Of a stretch of 36,170 nucleotides of DNA, positions 8,941 through 18,767 are shown piece by piece. Source of the DNA: Pseudomonas sp. B6002 (GTDB lineage: Bacteria > Pseudomonadota > Gammaproteobacteria > Pseudomonadales > Pseudomonadaceae); contig NZ_JACAOY010000013.1 in NCBI RefSeq assembly GCF_013385985.1, positions 1 through 36,170 of the forward strand. The letters are read 5' to 3'. A program made the position numbers and the translations under genes. Numbering within the stretch: position 1 is the first letter of the stretch; every line of letters starts with the position of its first letter. A model generated the notes under the pieces. It was given only the letters and a program-made list of their open reading frames with translations. It made no database searches and was not told where the DNA came from.

Positions 8941-10330
8941 ATGTTCGTATCCGCCATTGCCTTTACGCCAGGCACCCCAAAAGTGCAGCAGATTGTCGAG
9001 GCGTTCAGCCAGGCCATCCAGAACGGCGAATGGGCCCCCGGCAGCAAGTTGCCGTCGGTGCGTGAGCTGACTCAGGTTTTGGGCGTGAGCAAGTTCACCC
9101 TCAACGAGGCGCTGGACCGGCTGCGCGGGCGCAACCTGCTCACGTCCAGCCAGGGCCGTGGCTACTTTGTGGCGATGGACACCGTGCGCCCGACCAGCGC
9201 GAACTGGGTCGACCTGCTGCCCCAGGATTTGCTCAGCGTGTTGCGTCGCCCCCTGGCCACCGTCGGCGCCGAACTGCGCCCCGGGGGCGGCCACCTGCCG
9301 GAAGACTGGCTCAACAGCGAAGCCATCCGCCAGGCCATGCGCAGCGTGGTGCGCGCGCCGTCGTTGCGCGTCGCCGGGCTGGGCACACCGGCCGGGCTGC
9401 TGCCGTTGCGCCAGGCCCTGCAACAGAAACTGCACGCTGAAGGCGTGTCGGTGCCGGTGGAACAGATCATCACCACCCCCAACACAGTGCAGGGCCTGGA
9501 CATGCTGATGCGCCTGCTCGCCCGCCCCGGCGACACCGTGTTGCTGGACGCGCCGTGCTATTTCAACTTCCACGCCAACCTGGCCCTGCATGGGGTCAAG
9601 GTGGTGACCCTCGAGCGCCGCCCCGACGGCTTCGACTTCGCGGCCCTCGAACAGCTATTGGCCGAGCATCGCCCCAGCCTGTACCTGACCACCGGCGTGC
9701 TGCACAACCCCACCGGCCACTCCTTCAGCCCCAGCCAGGCATTTCGCCTGCTGCAACTGACCCGGCAGTATCAATGCCACATCATCGAGGATGACCTCTA
9801 CGGCGACTTGCACCCTAACCCTCCCCCGCGCCTGGCCGCCCTCGCCGGCCTGGACCAGGTCACCTACCTGTCAGGTTTCTCCAAGGTCCTCAGCGCCAAT
9901 GCGCGGGTGAGTTACGTGGTGGCCGCACCGCAACTGGCGGCCAACCTGACCAACATGAAGCTGATGAGCGGCGGCATTACGTCGGAGCTGTTCGAGCAGA
10001 TCGTGTACCGCATGCTCAGCGAAGGCAGTTACGCCAAGCATCGCAAGCGCATGGTGCAGCGGTTGCTGGAGGCCGGTGGGCGTGTCGAGCAATGGCTCAA
10101 GCGTTGTGGGTGCCAGCTGCCGATGGCGTATGAAGGCGGGATGTTTATCTGGGCGCGCCTGCCCCAAGGGGTGAACGGCGAGCAGTTGGCCCAGGACGCC
10201 TTGAAGCAAGGACTGGTGCTCGCGCCGGGGGTGCTGTTCGGTTATGACCCGGCCCATCGCGACTCGATGCGCTTCAACGTGGCCCACAGCGATGAGCCGT
10301 CGATGCAAAAGGTGTTTGAAGCCCTGTTGC

Positions 10331-10353
<23 letters not shown>
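8941..10353 (+). CDS. MocR-type regulator: GntR DNA-binding domain fused to a PLP aminotransferase-like domain
   Basis: A winged-helix GntR domain occupies residues about 12-77 ([20 protein letters not shown]). An aminotransferase fold-type I domain covers about 115-465. PLP-binding residues visible are Asn256 (HNPTG), the Asp284/Tyr287 region (EDDLYGDL) and the Schiff-base Lys315 ([10 protein letters not shown]), so cofactor binding should be intact. Such proteins sense an amino acid or PLP and control a divergent gene, here a LysE exporter. AAGGAAGG lies just before the ATG, a good Shine-Dalgarno. It is 470 aa, the usual length. Which ligand it senses is unknown. Confidence 0.93.
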
Positions 10354-11410
<1,057 letters not shown>

Positions 11411-11873
11411 GAACAATTTCCCGGCGGCGAGGATGGAGAATGATGGGCAACTGTACTCATCACCGGTTATAACCAGAAATACTTAAAATTCATTAGCACA
11501 TAACCGACATGATCATCGGCGAAAGCCCACCTGAGCTCAGTGGTGAAATTGAAATCGCCATCGCTGGCAAGCCAGCTCCTACAGGGGGCAGCGCAAGGCT
11601 GGATATCACCATCAATCCCGTAGGAGCCGGCTTGCCGGCGATCGCGTCCTTGAACACAACGATGATCTTGCGGCCACCATCGCTGGCAAGCCAGCGCCTG
11701 CAAGCGATGGCGTCCGTAGCGCGTAAAGGTACCGAACACCCCCTCTGTATCGGCTTTTTTGCGTCGTCGTGTATCTCCCCAACGCCAGATACACTGCAAT
11801 ACAAAGGGCACAAGGCAAGGCCTCGGGCAGTGGCTAGACTGCGCACCATTGACTACTTATTGAGGAAGGCAGC
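11411..11873. other. Gene-free spacer of 463 bases holding REP elements and the response-regulator leader
   Basis: No convincing gene is present. The first 140 bases hold the sigma54-activator leader and an AT-rich stretch. REP copies occupy 11554-11710. The rest (11711-11873) leads into the response-regulator gene; GAGGAAGGCAGC just before the ATG at 11874 is a good Shine-Dalgarno. Small open frames on both strands here are read-through of repeats. Confidence 0.7.
11554..11710. repeat. Cluster of three REP elements
   Basis: Copies at about 11554-11587, 11617-11646 (inverted) and 11675-11710. The shared core is TCGCTGGCAAGCCAGC or its complement, with TCCTACAGGG flanks in the first two. The third copy has diverged on its right flank (GCCTGCAAGCGATGG). 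Confidence 0.8.
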
Positions 11874-12614
11874 ATGGATCATGTCGATCACATCCTGATC
11901 GTCGATGACGACCGGGAGATCCGCGAACTGGTGGGTAATTACCTGAAGAAAAACGGTATGCGCACCACCGTGGTCGCCGATGGTCGGCAGATGCGCAGCT
12001 TCCTCGACACCACCCCCGTGGACCTGATCGTGCTGGACATAATGATGCCCGGCGATGACGGCTTGCAGCTGTGCCGCGAGCTGCGGGTGGGCAAGCACAA
12101 GGCCACGCCGGTGCTGATGCTGACCGCACGCAACGACGAAACCGACCGCATCATCGGCCTGGAAATGGGCGCCGACGATTACTTGGTCAAGCCTTTCGCC
12201 GCCCGCGAATTGCTGGCGCGCATCAACGCCGTGTTGCGCCGTACGCGGATGTTGCCGCCCAACCTGGTGGTCAGCGAAACCGGGCGGTTGATCCGTTTTG
12301 GCCGTTGGCGCCTGGACACCACCGCCCGCCACCTGCTCGACGAAGACGACACGCTGGTGGCCCTGAGCGGTGCCGAATACCGCCTGCTGCGGGTGTTCCT
12401 CGACCACCCGCAACGCGTGCTCAACCGCGACCAGTTGCTCAACCTCACCCAAGGCCGCGACGCCGACCTGTTCGACCGCTCCATCGACCTGCTGGTGAGC
12501 CGCCTGCGCCAGCGCTTGCTGGATGATGCGCGGGAACCGGCCTACATCAAGACCGTGCGCAGCGAAGGTTATGTGTTCTCCCTGCCGGTGGAAATCCTCG
12601 GGGCTGACCAATGA
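11874..12614 (+). CDS. OmpR/PhoB-family response regulator
   Basis: A 246-residue DNA-binding response regulator. The receiver domain (about 6-120) shows the acidic pocket DDD at 11-13, phospho-acceptor Asp55 (VLDIMMPG), Thr84 (LTARND) and Lys106 (LVKPF). The winged-helix effector domain (about 140-240) has the usual LSGAEYRLLRVFLDHPQRVL and IKTVRSEGYVFS motifs. It overlaps the sensor kinase gene by four bases (ATGA at 12611-12614), so the two are co-translated partners. Target genes and signal cannot be read from the sequence. Confidence 0.95.
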   Translation: MDHVDHILIVDDDREIRELVGNYLKKNGMRTTVVADGRQMRSFLDTTPVDLIVLDIMMPGDDGLQLCRELRVGKHKATPVLMLTARNDETDRIIGLEMGADDYLVKPFAARELLARINAVLRRTRMLPPNLVVSETGRLIRFGRWRLDTTARHLLDEDDTLVALSGAEYRLLRVFLDHPQRVLNRDQLLNLTQGRDADLFDRSIDLLVSRLRQRLLDDAREPAYIKTVRSEGYVFSLPVEILGADQ

Positions 12615-13915
12615 ATTTCAAGTGGGGCTGGCCGCGTACCCTGGCGTCGCAGTTGTCGCTGATCTTCCTGATCAGCCTGCTGTGCGCCCACGGGTTGTCG
12701 TTCAGCGCGCAGTTCTACGAGCGCTACATCAGCGCGCGCACGGTGATGCTGGGCAACCTGGAAAACGACGTGGCCACCTCGGTGGCGATCCTCGACCGCC
12801 TGCCCGCCAATGAACGCGCCAGCTGGCTGCCGCGCCTGGACCGGCAGAACTACCGCTACCTGCTCAACGCCGGTGAGCCCGGCGAGCCGATGCGCAGCGA
12901 CGATGTACCCATGGCAGCCACCTCGATCAGCGATGCGCTGGGTGAGCACTATGCCCTGACCTTTCGTGACATCCCCGGCAAGCAGAAGCACTTCCAGGCG
13001 CACCTGATCCTGGCCGACGGCAACCCGATCACCCTCGACGTGCGCCCCGCCGCCCAGCCCGTGGCCTACTGGTTGCCGGTGGTGCTCATCCTGCAACTGG
13101 CGCTGTTGCTGGGCTGCACCTGGTTTGCTGTGCGCCTGGCGATCCGCCCGTTGACGCGCCTGGCGCGTGCCGTGGAAACCCTCGACCCCAACGCCCACCC
13201 CACGCCACTGGACGAAAAAGGCCCCACCGAAGTGGCCCACGCAGCGGCGGCGTTCAACGAAATGCAAAAGCGCATTGCCGAATACCTCAAGGAGCGCATG
13301 CAGATCCTCGCGGCGATTTCCCATGACCTGCAAACCCCGATCACCCGAATGAAACTGCGCGCCGAGTTCATGGAAGACTCGGTCGACCGCGACAAACTGT
13401 GGAGCGACCTCGGGGAAATGGAGCACCTGGTGCGTGAAGGCGTGGCCTATGCGCGCAGCGTCCATGGCGCCACCGAAGCCAGCCACCGCATCAACCTCGA
13501 CGCCTTCCTCGACAGCCTGGTGTTCGACTACCAGGACATGAACAAACAGGTCAGCCTTACCGGCAAGAGCGCGGTGGTGCTCGACACCCGCCCCCATGCC
13601 CTGCGCCGGGTGTTGGTGAACCTGGTGGACAACGCCCTGAAGTTCGCCGGTTCTGCACAACTGGAAGTGGGCTCGACGGCGGGTGGCGAGTTGTCGATCA
13701 AGGTGCTCGACAACGGCCCGGGCATTGCCGAAGACGAGTTGAAACAGGTGATGCAGCCGTTCTACCGGGTAGAAAGCTCACGCAACCGCGGCACCGGCGG
13801 CACCGGGTTGGGGCTGGCGATTGCCCAGCAACTGGCCGTGGCGATTGGCGGTTCACTGACCTTGAGCAACCGCCCGGGCGGCGGGTTGTGTGCGCAGATC
13901 ACTATCAACCTGTAG
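12611..13915 (+). CDS. Membrane sensor histidine kinase, partner of the upstream response regulator
   Basis: A 434-residue inner-membrane kinase. TM1 is at about 11-33, a periplasmic sensor loop at 34-150, TM2 at about 153-175, and a HAMP linker at about 176-230 (RPLTRLARAVETLD). Phospho-acceptor His238 is in ISHDLQTPITRMKLRAEF. The ATPase domain has the N box NLVDNALKFA, G1 DNGPGI, the F box PFYRVE and G2 GTGGTGLGLAIAQQL. The cognate regulator is the overlapping upstream gene. The architecture resembles EnvZ-type kinases. The periplasmic loop has no recognised domain. Confidence 0.95.
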   Translation: MNFKWGWPRTLASQLSLIFLISLLCAHGLSFSAQFYERYISARTVMLGNLENDVATSVAILDRLPANERASWLPRLDRQNYRYLLNAGEPGEPMRSDDVPMAATSISDALGEHYALTFRDIPGKQKHFQAHLILADGNPITLDVRPAAQPVAYWLPVVLILQLALLLGCTWFAVRLAIRPLTRLARAVETLDPNAHPTPLDEKGPTEVAHAAAAFNEMQKRIAEYLKERMQILAAISHDLQTPITRMKLRAEFMEDSVDRDKLWSDLGEMEHLVREGVAYARSVHGATEASHRINLDAFLDSLVFDYQDMNKQVSLTGKSAVVLDTRPHALRRVLVNLVDNALKFAGSAQLEVGSTAGGELSIKVLDNGPGIAEDELKQVMQPFYRVESSRNRGTGGTGLGLAIAQQLAVAIGGSLTLSNRPGGGLCAQITINL

Positions 13916-13920
13916 GCGCT

Positions 13921-14322
13921 TGCCTGCGAAAGCGGCGGCACAGCTAATAGTGATGTCGCCTGAACCACCGCCTTCGCAGCCTCGCCAAGGCTCGACAACT
14001 CCCACAGGTGGCCGGGTCCATCCTTTGAAATGCCGTCAAATGTGGGAGCTGGCTTGCCTGCGAAAGCGGCGGCACAGCTAATAGTGATGTCGCCTGAACC
14101 ACCGCCTTCGCAGCCTCGCCAAGGCTCGACAACTCCCACAGGTGACCGGGTCCATCCGTTGAAATGCCGTCGAATGTGGTAGCTGGCTTGCCTGCGAAAG
14201 CGGCGGCACAGCTAATAGCGATGTCGCCTGAACCACCGCCTTCGCAGCCCCGCCAAGGCTCGACAACTCCCACAGGTGACCGGGTCCATCCGTTGAAATG
14301 CCGTCGAATGTGGGAGCTGGCT
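13921..14322. repeat. Three tandem 134-bp REP-containing units
   Basis: Units lie at 13921-14054, 14055-14188 and 14189-14322, each starting TGCCTGCGAAAGCGGC and differing by only a few bases (for example CTTTGAAATGCCGTCAA against CGTTGAAATGCCGTCGA). A fourth begins at 14323 but departs after about ten bases. Each unit carries a REP core (GTGGGAGCTGGCTTGCC) and a facing degenerate partner ending CAACTCCCACAGGTG, so this is an amplified REP doublet of the BIME type. Confidence 0.92.
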
Positions 14323-14368
14323 TGCCTGCGATGGCATCAACGCGGTGTACCTGAAAAACCTGGGCGCT

Positions 14369-14398
14369 TGCATCGCCGGCAAGCCGGCTCCTACAGGG
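14369..14398. repeat. Single REP element
   Basis: A short palindrome-forming copy containing ATCGCCGGCAAGCCGGCTCC and a CTACAGGG flank, the same flavour as the copies at 11617 and 35573. It lies just downstream of the LysR gene stop. Confidence 0.75.
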
Positions 14399-14410
14399 AT
14401 CTGTGGGCGG

Positions 14411-15343
14411 TCAGGCGCTTGCGGCGGTGGACGGTTGCAACTGGCGCTGCGCCAACCAGATTTCTTCCTGCAACCACTGGCTGAACACCTGCAATTGCGG
14501 CAGGTCCGTTTGCTCCGGTCGCGTCACCAGCCAATAGGATTGGTGCCCTTCCACGTGCACGTTCATCACCTGGGTCAACTGCCCGGACGCCAACTCCGCC
14601 GCCACCATGTGCCAGTCGGCAATGGTGATGCCCAACCCATCGGTAGCCGCACGAATGGCCAGGTCCAGCAGGTCAAACTCATAACCGCCCTGGGTATCCA
14701 CGCCATGAATGCGCGCCGCGTCCAGCCAGTGTTTCCAGGTGAGGTAGCGCTGGTCCTCGCTGGCCAACACGTGCAGCAGGGTCATGCGATTCAGGTCCAC
14801 CCCATCGCTGCATTCACGGGCGTACAACGACGGCGCGCACACCGCGATATGCCGCTCTTGCACCAGCAGTGAACTGTCCAGGCCATCCCATTCGCCATTG
14901 CCGAAACGGATGGCGCAATCCAGTGTGCTGGTCTGGGCCAGGCTGTCCTGCAAACAGGTGGTGATGCTCAGTTCCAGCTCCGGATGGGCCTCGCGCAAAC
15001 GCCCCAAGCGTGGCATCAGCCAGCGGCTGGTAAAGGTCGGCGGCGCATTCACGTGCAAGCGATTGGAGTGGGTTTTCTGCTGGATGCTGCGCACCGTCAG
15101 CTCGATCTTGTCGAAAGACTGGTGCAACGCCCGCAACAGCACGCGCCCGGCGCTGGTCAGCTCCAAGTGGTGGTGACGGCGCTCCAGCAGGTGCTCGCCC
15201 AATTGTTCTTCCAACTGCCGTACCTGGCGACTGACCGCGCTCTGGGTCACGTTCAACAGCTCGGCAGCCCGGGTAAAGCTGCCGGTACTGCCGGCCACTT
15301 CGAAGGCTTTGAGAGCATTGAGACCGGGCATTTTGCGTTTCAT
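14411..15343 (-). CDS. LysR-family regulator (GcvA-like)
   Basis: A 310-residue regulator. The winged HTH occupies about 7-65 (LNALKAFEVAGSTGSFTRAAELLNVTQ, spanning residues 8-34), followed by the ligand-binding domain with RLHVNAPPTFTSRWLMPRL, a hallmark of the GcvA-like branch. The ATG at 15343 gives MKRKMPGLNALKAF; a GTG at 15352 is an alternative, and neither has a clear Shine-Dalgarno. It is divergent from an MFS transporter gene with a strong palindrome in the spacer, so it probably controls that transporter. The frame stays open upstream to 15523 but that part does not look like LysR. Confidence 0.92.
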   Translation of the reverse strand: MKRKMPGLNALKAFEVAGSTGSFTRAAELLNVTQSAVSRQVRQLEEQLGEHLLERRHHHLELTSAGRVLLRALHQSFDKIELTVRSIQQKTHSNRLHVNAPPTFTSRWLMPRLGRLREAHPELELSITTCLQDSLAQTSTLDCAIRFGNGEWDGLDSSLLVQERHIAVCAPSLYARECSDGVDLNRMTLLHVLASEDQRYLTWKHWLDAARIHGVDTQGGYEFDLLDLAIRAATDGLGITIADWHMVAAELASGQLTQVMNVHVEGHQSYWLVTRPEQTDLPQLQVFSQWLQEEIWLAQRQLQPSTAASA

Positions 15344-15519
15344 GGAGGGCACTCGACAGCGGCTGACAAGAAAACGAAATCCCACGACGCCGCGGGAAAA
15401 TTCGCACACAACATACCTTTTTGTATCGGGCCAGCGGTAGCACCCTCTGCCGGCGATGAAAAACCGACAAAAACCCTCCCTGTCGTTTTCCAGCGTATTT
15501 CGTCGCTCACGCATAAATA

Positions 15520-15538
15520 GCACGCGTATTACGCATGC
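15520..15538. promoter_or_regulatory. 19-bp near-perfect palindrome in the lysR-MFS divergent spacer
   Basis: GCACGCGTATTACGCATGC is symmetric apart from its centre base and one mismatched pair (positions 4 and 16). It lies about 100 bases from the MFS start and 177 from the LysR start, in an otherwise AT-richer promoter region. A LysR-type site (T-N11-A with dyad symmetry) is the simplest reading. Confidence 0.5.
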
Positions 15539-15640
15539 ACACTAAGACAATTAAGCATTGGTCGCAGACGTACCACAAAAGTTAGTCTGCCCTACAACTA
15601 ACCCATCATTATTCGCCGCTTATTAAATCGGGGCCTCGTC

Positions 15641-16873
15641 ATGTCGAACACCGTTGTTTCATCACGGCGAAGTATTGGCCTGTTGGCACTGATATTTACC
15701 GCCTGCAATGCCACCACCCACGGATTCAGTATTTTTCTTTATTCGGCGTTATTACCGCAGATCCGCCAGGTATTTGAACTCAGCTACAGCCAGGCCGCCC
15801 TGATTGCCGCGCTGTTGCAGCTGTTCTACATGGGTGCCTCCATCGCCAGCGGCATTGCGGCGGCGTGGGTCAGCCCGCGGAACATGGTGCGCCTGACCAT
15901 GCTCCTCAGCCCCGCACTGCTGGCGTTGGCCGTCGCCACGCCCTGGGTGGTGCCGTTCGCGGCATGCCTGGCACTGGTGTCGGCGTGCGCGGTGTCGAAC
16001 TGGAACGCAATCGCCGCCCTGGCGCGGGAGGTCATCCCGGCCACGCATCGCAGCCGTGTGCTGGGGCTGGCGTCCTCGGGCGCCGCCTTTGCGATCTGCC
16101 TGAATGGCGTGTTGATCGCGCTGTTGCAAGGCCTGTCGTTGCGCCAGTTCTGGTTGATCTGCGCCAGCCTGACGCTGTTGGTCACGCTGCTGACGCTATG
16201 GGCATTGGCCCCGCATACCGAGCAGGCACCCCGTACCGCCGAAGCGCCGGCCTTCAACCAGGTGTTGAAACAGTGGCTACGCCTGTGCCTGGAACACCCC
16301 GTGGCCATGCAGATCGTGTTGCTTAGCGGGTTTATCGGCGCCATCAGCGGGCCGTTTCTGAATTTCCTGTCGGCGTTTGTCAGCGACCACCTGCACGCCA
16401 GCGCGGCGGTGACGGGTTCGATGTGGACGCTGATCGGCCTCGGCGGCGCCGCTGGCGGCTTGATGCTCGGCGCGTTGGCCGATCGCTGGGGCGCACTCCG
16501 CGTATTGGCACTGAGCATCGGCGCCTTCGGCCTGGCCATGCTGGGCCTGCTATGGCACCCCAACCTATTGCTGGGCTGGCTCGCGGCCGGGTTGTTCGCG
16601 CTGTTCTACTTCCCGTCCTGGGGCTTGATGGCGGCCTACCTCAGCGCCCGCCTCAACCCCGTGCAAAGCCTGCAAGTGGTGAGCCTGAGCATGGTCAGCT
16701 ATGGCCTGGCCAGCGCTGTGGCCAATAGTTTGTGCGGCGGGCTGCTGCAAGCCAGCGGCGAGTTTGCAGTGGTGCACGCCTGGATCGCCGCCTGGGTGCT
16801 CGCCTGCCTGCTAATGCTCAAGCGCATGGCCCATCGACAGTTCGCCGTGACGCTGCCGCTCCACATACCCTGA
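15641..16873 (+). CDS. Major facilitator superfamily transporter
   Basis: A 410-residue inner-membrane transporter with about twelve hydrophobic helices. The N-terminal half has the charged cytoplasmic loop SPRNMVRLTM after TM2. The second half has GGLMLGALADRWGALRVLALS, the usual MFS motif A after TM8. Divergent from a LysR regulator gene with a palindrome between them. The last 63 bases overlap the 3' end of a convergent LysR gene. Substrate unknown; layout is compatible with small-metabolite uptake or drug efflux. Confidence 0.9.
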   Translation: MSNTVVSSRRSIGLLALIFTACNATTHGFSIFLYSALLPQIRQVFELSYSQAALIAALLQLFYMGASIASGIAAAWVSPRNMVRLTMLLSPALLALAVATPWVVPFAACLALVSACAVSNWNAIAALAREVIPATHRSRVLGLASSGAAFAICLNGVLIALLQGLSLRQFWLICASLTLLVTLLTLWALAPHTEQAPRTAEAPAFNQVLKQWLRLCLEHPVAMQIVLLSGFIGAISGPFLNFLSAFVSDHLHASAAVTGSMWTLIGLGGAAGGLMLGALADRWGALRVLALSIGAFGLAMLGLLWHPNLLLGWLAAGLFALFYFPSWGLMAAYLSARLNPVQSLQVVSLSMVSYGLASAVANSLCGGLLQASGEFAVVHAWIAAWVLACLLMLKRMAHRQFAVTLPLHIP

Positions 16874-17725
16874 GTGCCCCAGCTGGCGCTGCAGGATCTC
16901 CACCAACGCCTCAACCTCCGGCACCTGGCAACCGGCCGGGCGCCAATACATCAGGCGCGCCGGCGCAATCGGCGGGAAGCCCTGGCGCTCATCCAGGATC
17001 TGCCAGCCCGTCGGCACCAGCCGCCGCGCCATCACCCCGACCGACAAGCCTTGCTCGATGGCAACTGCAATGCCGCGCGGGCTCTGGCTGGTGTACACCA
17101 CCTGCCACGAGCGCCCTGCCCTGGCCAACGCCTGCACGGCATTCGCCCGAAACGCACAGCCCTCGGCGTACACCGCCAGCGGCACCGACTGGCGCCCCAC
17201 GCAGCTCCAGCTCGGCGCCGCCACCCACACCAACGGCTCATCGCACAGGTATTCACCGGGTTGCAGGCCGGCGTGTTCCACCCCCAGCACCAGGTCCAGC
17301 TCACCGCGGTTGAGGCGGCTGACCAGCGCCGTGGACATTTCACAACAGATGTCCGGGCGCACCTGGGCGAACTGCGCCTGGAAGTCCTTGAGCATGCCGC
17401 CCAGGCAATAGTCGGCATAGTCCTCCGGCATGCCCAGGTGGATGCACACCTGTTCATTGGGCAATTGCGCCGCGCTGACCGCCTCGCCGTGCAGCTTGAG
17501 GATCTGCCGCGCGTAGATCAGGAAGGTTTCCCCGCCGGGGGTCAGCCCGACGGAGCGGCTGGTGCGACGGATCAACGGCGTGCCGACGATCTCTTCCAGG
17601 CGCTGCAAGCTCTGGCTGACCGTCGACTGGGTCTTGTGCAAACGCTCGGCTGCGGCCGAGAAACCCTGGCACTCGATAATTGCCACAAACACTTTAAGTA
17701 AACTGCCATCCAATTCGCCTGACAT
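16811..17725 (-). CDS. LysR-family regulator divergent from the oxygenase locus
   Basis: A 304-residue LysR protein. The HTH covers about 6-65 (LKVFVAIIECQGFSAAAERL, HKTQSTVSQSLQRLEE) and the effector domain starts near 90 (QVCIHLGMPEDYADYCLGGM). It is transcribed away from the BesD-like gene across a 105-base spacer, the classic arrangement for a LysR activator of a catabolic operon. The best inference is that it senses the substrate of the oxygenase, M24 and ABC locus. Its 3' 63 bases overlap the convergent MFS gene. Confidence 0.92.
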   Translation of the reverse strand: MSGELDGSLLKVFVAIIECQGFSAAAERLHKTQSTVSQSLQRLEEIVGTPLIRRTSRSVGLTPGGETFLIYARQILKLHGEAVSAAQLPNEQVCIHLGMPEDYADYCLGGMLKDFQAQFAQVRPDICCEMSTALVSRLNRGELDLVLGVEHAGLQPGEYLCDEPLVWVAAPSWSCVGRQSVPLAVYAEGCAFRANAVQALARAGRSWQVVYTSQSPRGIAVAIEQGLSVGVMARRLVPTGWQILDERQGFPPIAPARLMYWRPAGCQVPEVEALVEILQRQLGHSGYVERQRHGELSMGHALEH

Positions 17726-17830
17726 AACTATCGCCCCTGCCGATGGATTCGATCACAACTTGTAATTTCCCCTTAAAACTCATTTACGCAACTATCGACT
17801 CAACACAACAACCTCATTCAGGAGCCGTGT
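17726..17830. promoter_or_regulatory. Divergent promoter spacer of lysR and the oxygenase gene
   Basis: A 105-base AT-richer spacer. CAGGAG at 17819-17824 precedes the oxygenase ATG at 17831 with good spacing. It contains AACTTGTAATTTCC and TTTACGCAACTATCG, in which LysR contacts are likely, but no single palindrome stands out enough to name an operator. Confidence 0.5.
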
Positions 17831-18712
17831 ATGAGTCTTAAACTTGCCGATGCCGAAACCGGTGATATCAGCGACATCATTAATACCGAGCTGTATCCCA
17901 TACATGATTCGGGCCATGTTCAATTACAGGCATTGATCGAACATGCCCGCGCCGAACTGGCCGAAGACGGCTGCTGCCTGCTGAAGAACTTCCTGCGCCC
18001 CGAAGCGCTGGAACAGGCGCGTCTGGAAGGCCTGGCGCTGTCAGACAAAACTTTCTTCTCGGTGCGCAAGGTCAACGCCTACTTCACCGAAGACGACACT
18101 TCCCTGCCCCAGGATGACCCGCGCCGCACATTCATGGAGCGCACCAGCGGCTTTGTGACCCGCGACATGATCGCCCCCGACGCGATCATCCACCGCCTGT
18201 ACGTGTCGCCGATGATGAAGCGCTTTATCGGCGCCTGCCTTGATGAACCGGAGATTTTCGAATACGCCGACCCGTTCGCCGGGCTGGTGATCAACGTGAT
18301 GCCCGAAGGCACCGAACAGCCTTGGCACTTCGACACCAACGAATTCATCGTCAGCATGATGACCCAGAAGCCAGAGGCCGGCGGCCTGTTCGAATACGCA
18401 CCGATGATCCGTTCGCGCAGCCAGGAAAACCTCGGCGCAGTGGGCCAGGTGGTACGCGGTGAAGACCGCTCGCGGGTGCAGGAACTGGAGCTGAACCCCG
18501 GCGACCTGCAGATCTTCAAGGGCCGCTTCTCGGTGCACCGCGTTACCCGCGTACAAGGCGCCACCGAGCGCAACACGGCGATCTTCGCCTACTCGGAAAA
18601 GCCCGGAATCATCGGCCGCGCCCAGCGCACCAAGCAGCTTTACGGACGCCTGTCCGAAGCCCACCTGCAAGCCGAACGCAACCTGGTGCGCAGCGACCAG
18701 TTGCTCGACTGA
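17831..18712 (+). CDS. Fe(II)/2-oxoglutarate oxygenase of the BesD/HalD family, HxD type
   Basis: A 293-residue soluble enzyme. The family layout is visible: N-terminal YPIHDSG and an acidic helix (HARAELAEDGCCLLKNFLRPEAL), then VNAYFTEDDTSLP and DPRRTFMERTSG, then the jelly-roll core. The iron triad is His166-x-Asp168 (QPWHFDTNEF) and His236 (FSVHRVTRV), with Arg247 likely binding 2-oxoglutarate (TERNTAIFAY). BesD-type halogenases replace the Asp with Gly to make room for chloride; Asp168 is present here, so hydroxylation of a free amino acid or related compound is more likely. First gene of the locus, 55 bases before the M24 gene. Family assignment is from memory of the pattern; the substrate is unknown. 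Confidence 0.82.
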   Translation: MSLKLADAETGDISDIINTELYPIHDSGHVQLQALIEHARAELAEDGCCLLKNFLRPEALEQARLEGLALSDKTFFSVRKVNAYFTEDDTSLPQDDPRRTFMERTSGFVTRDMIAPDAIIHRLYVSPMMKRFIGACLDEPEIFEYADPFAGLVINVMPEGTEQPWHFDTNEFIVSMMTQKPEAGGLFEYAPMIRSRSQENLGAVGQVVRGEDRSRVQELELNPGDLQIFKGRFSVHRVTRVQGATERNTAIFAYSEKPGIIGRAQRTKQLYGRLSEAHLQAERNLVRSDQLLD

Positions 18713-18767
18713 TTCGCCTCTCCCCCCCAAAAAACTAAAAACCGTAATTGCCCTGCGAGGAACACCC

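Larger units (their letters stand above)
13916..14410. other. Gene-free spacer of 495 bases filled by repeats
   Basis: The space between the kinase stop and the LysR stop is almost wholly repeat: three 134-bp tandem units, the first bases of a fourth, and one separate REP element at 14369-14398. Open frames on both strands here repeat the same peptide in shifted frames because 134 is not a multiple of three, so none is a real gene. Confidence 0.85.

Noticed and set aside
8824-9591. Upstream extension of the LysE frame to 468 codons
   Set aside because: The added part is antisense to the MocR gene, is Gln/His/Arg-rich and carries no motif; the LysE family signature begins at the ATG at 8817.
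13921-14322. CRISPR array
   Set aside because: The repeated unit is 134 bases with no unique spacers, and the REP core explains it.
13762-14484. Overlapping repeat-peptide frames on both strands
   Set aside because: They arise from the 134-bp tandem units; the same peptide recurs in shifted frames and none has a Shine-Dalgarno.
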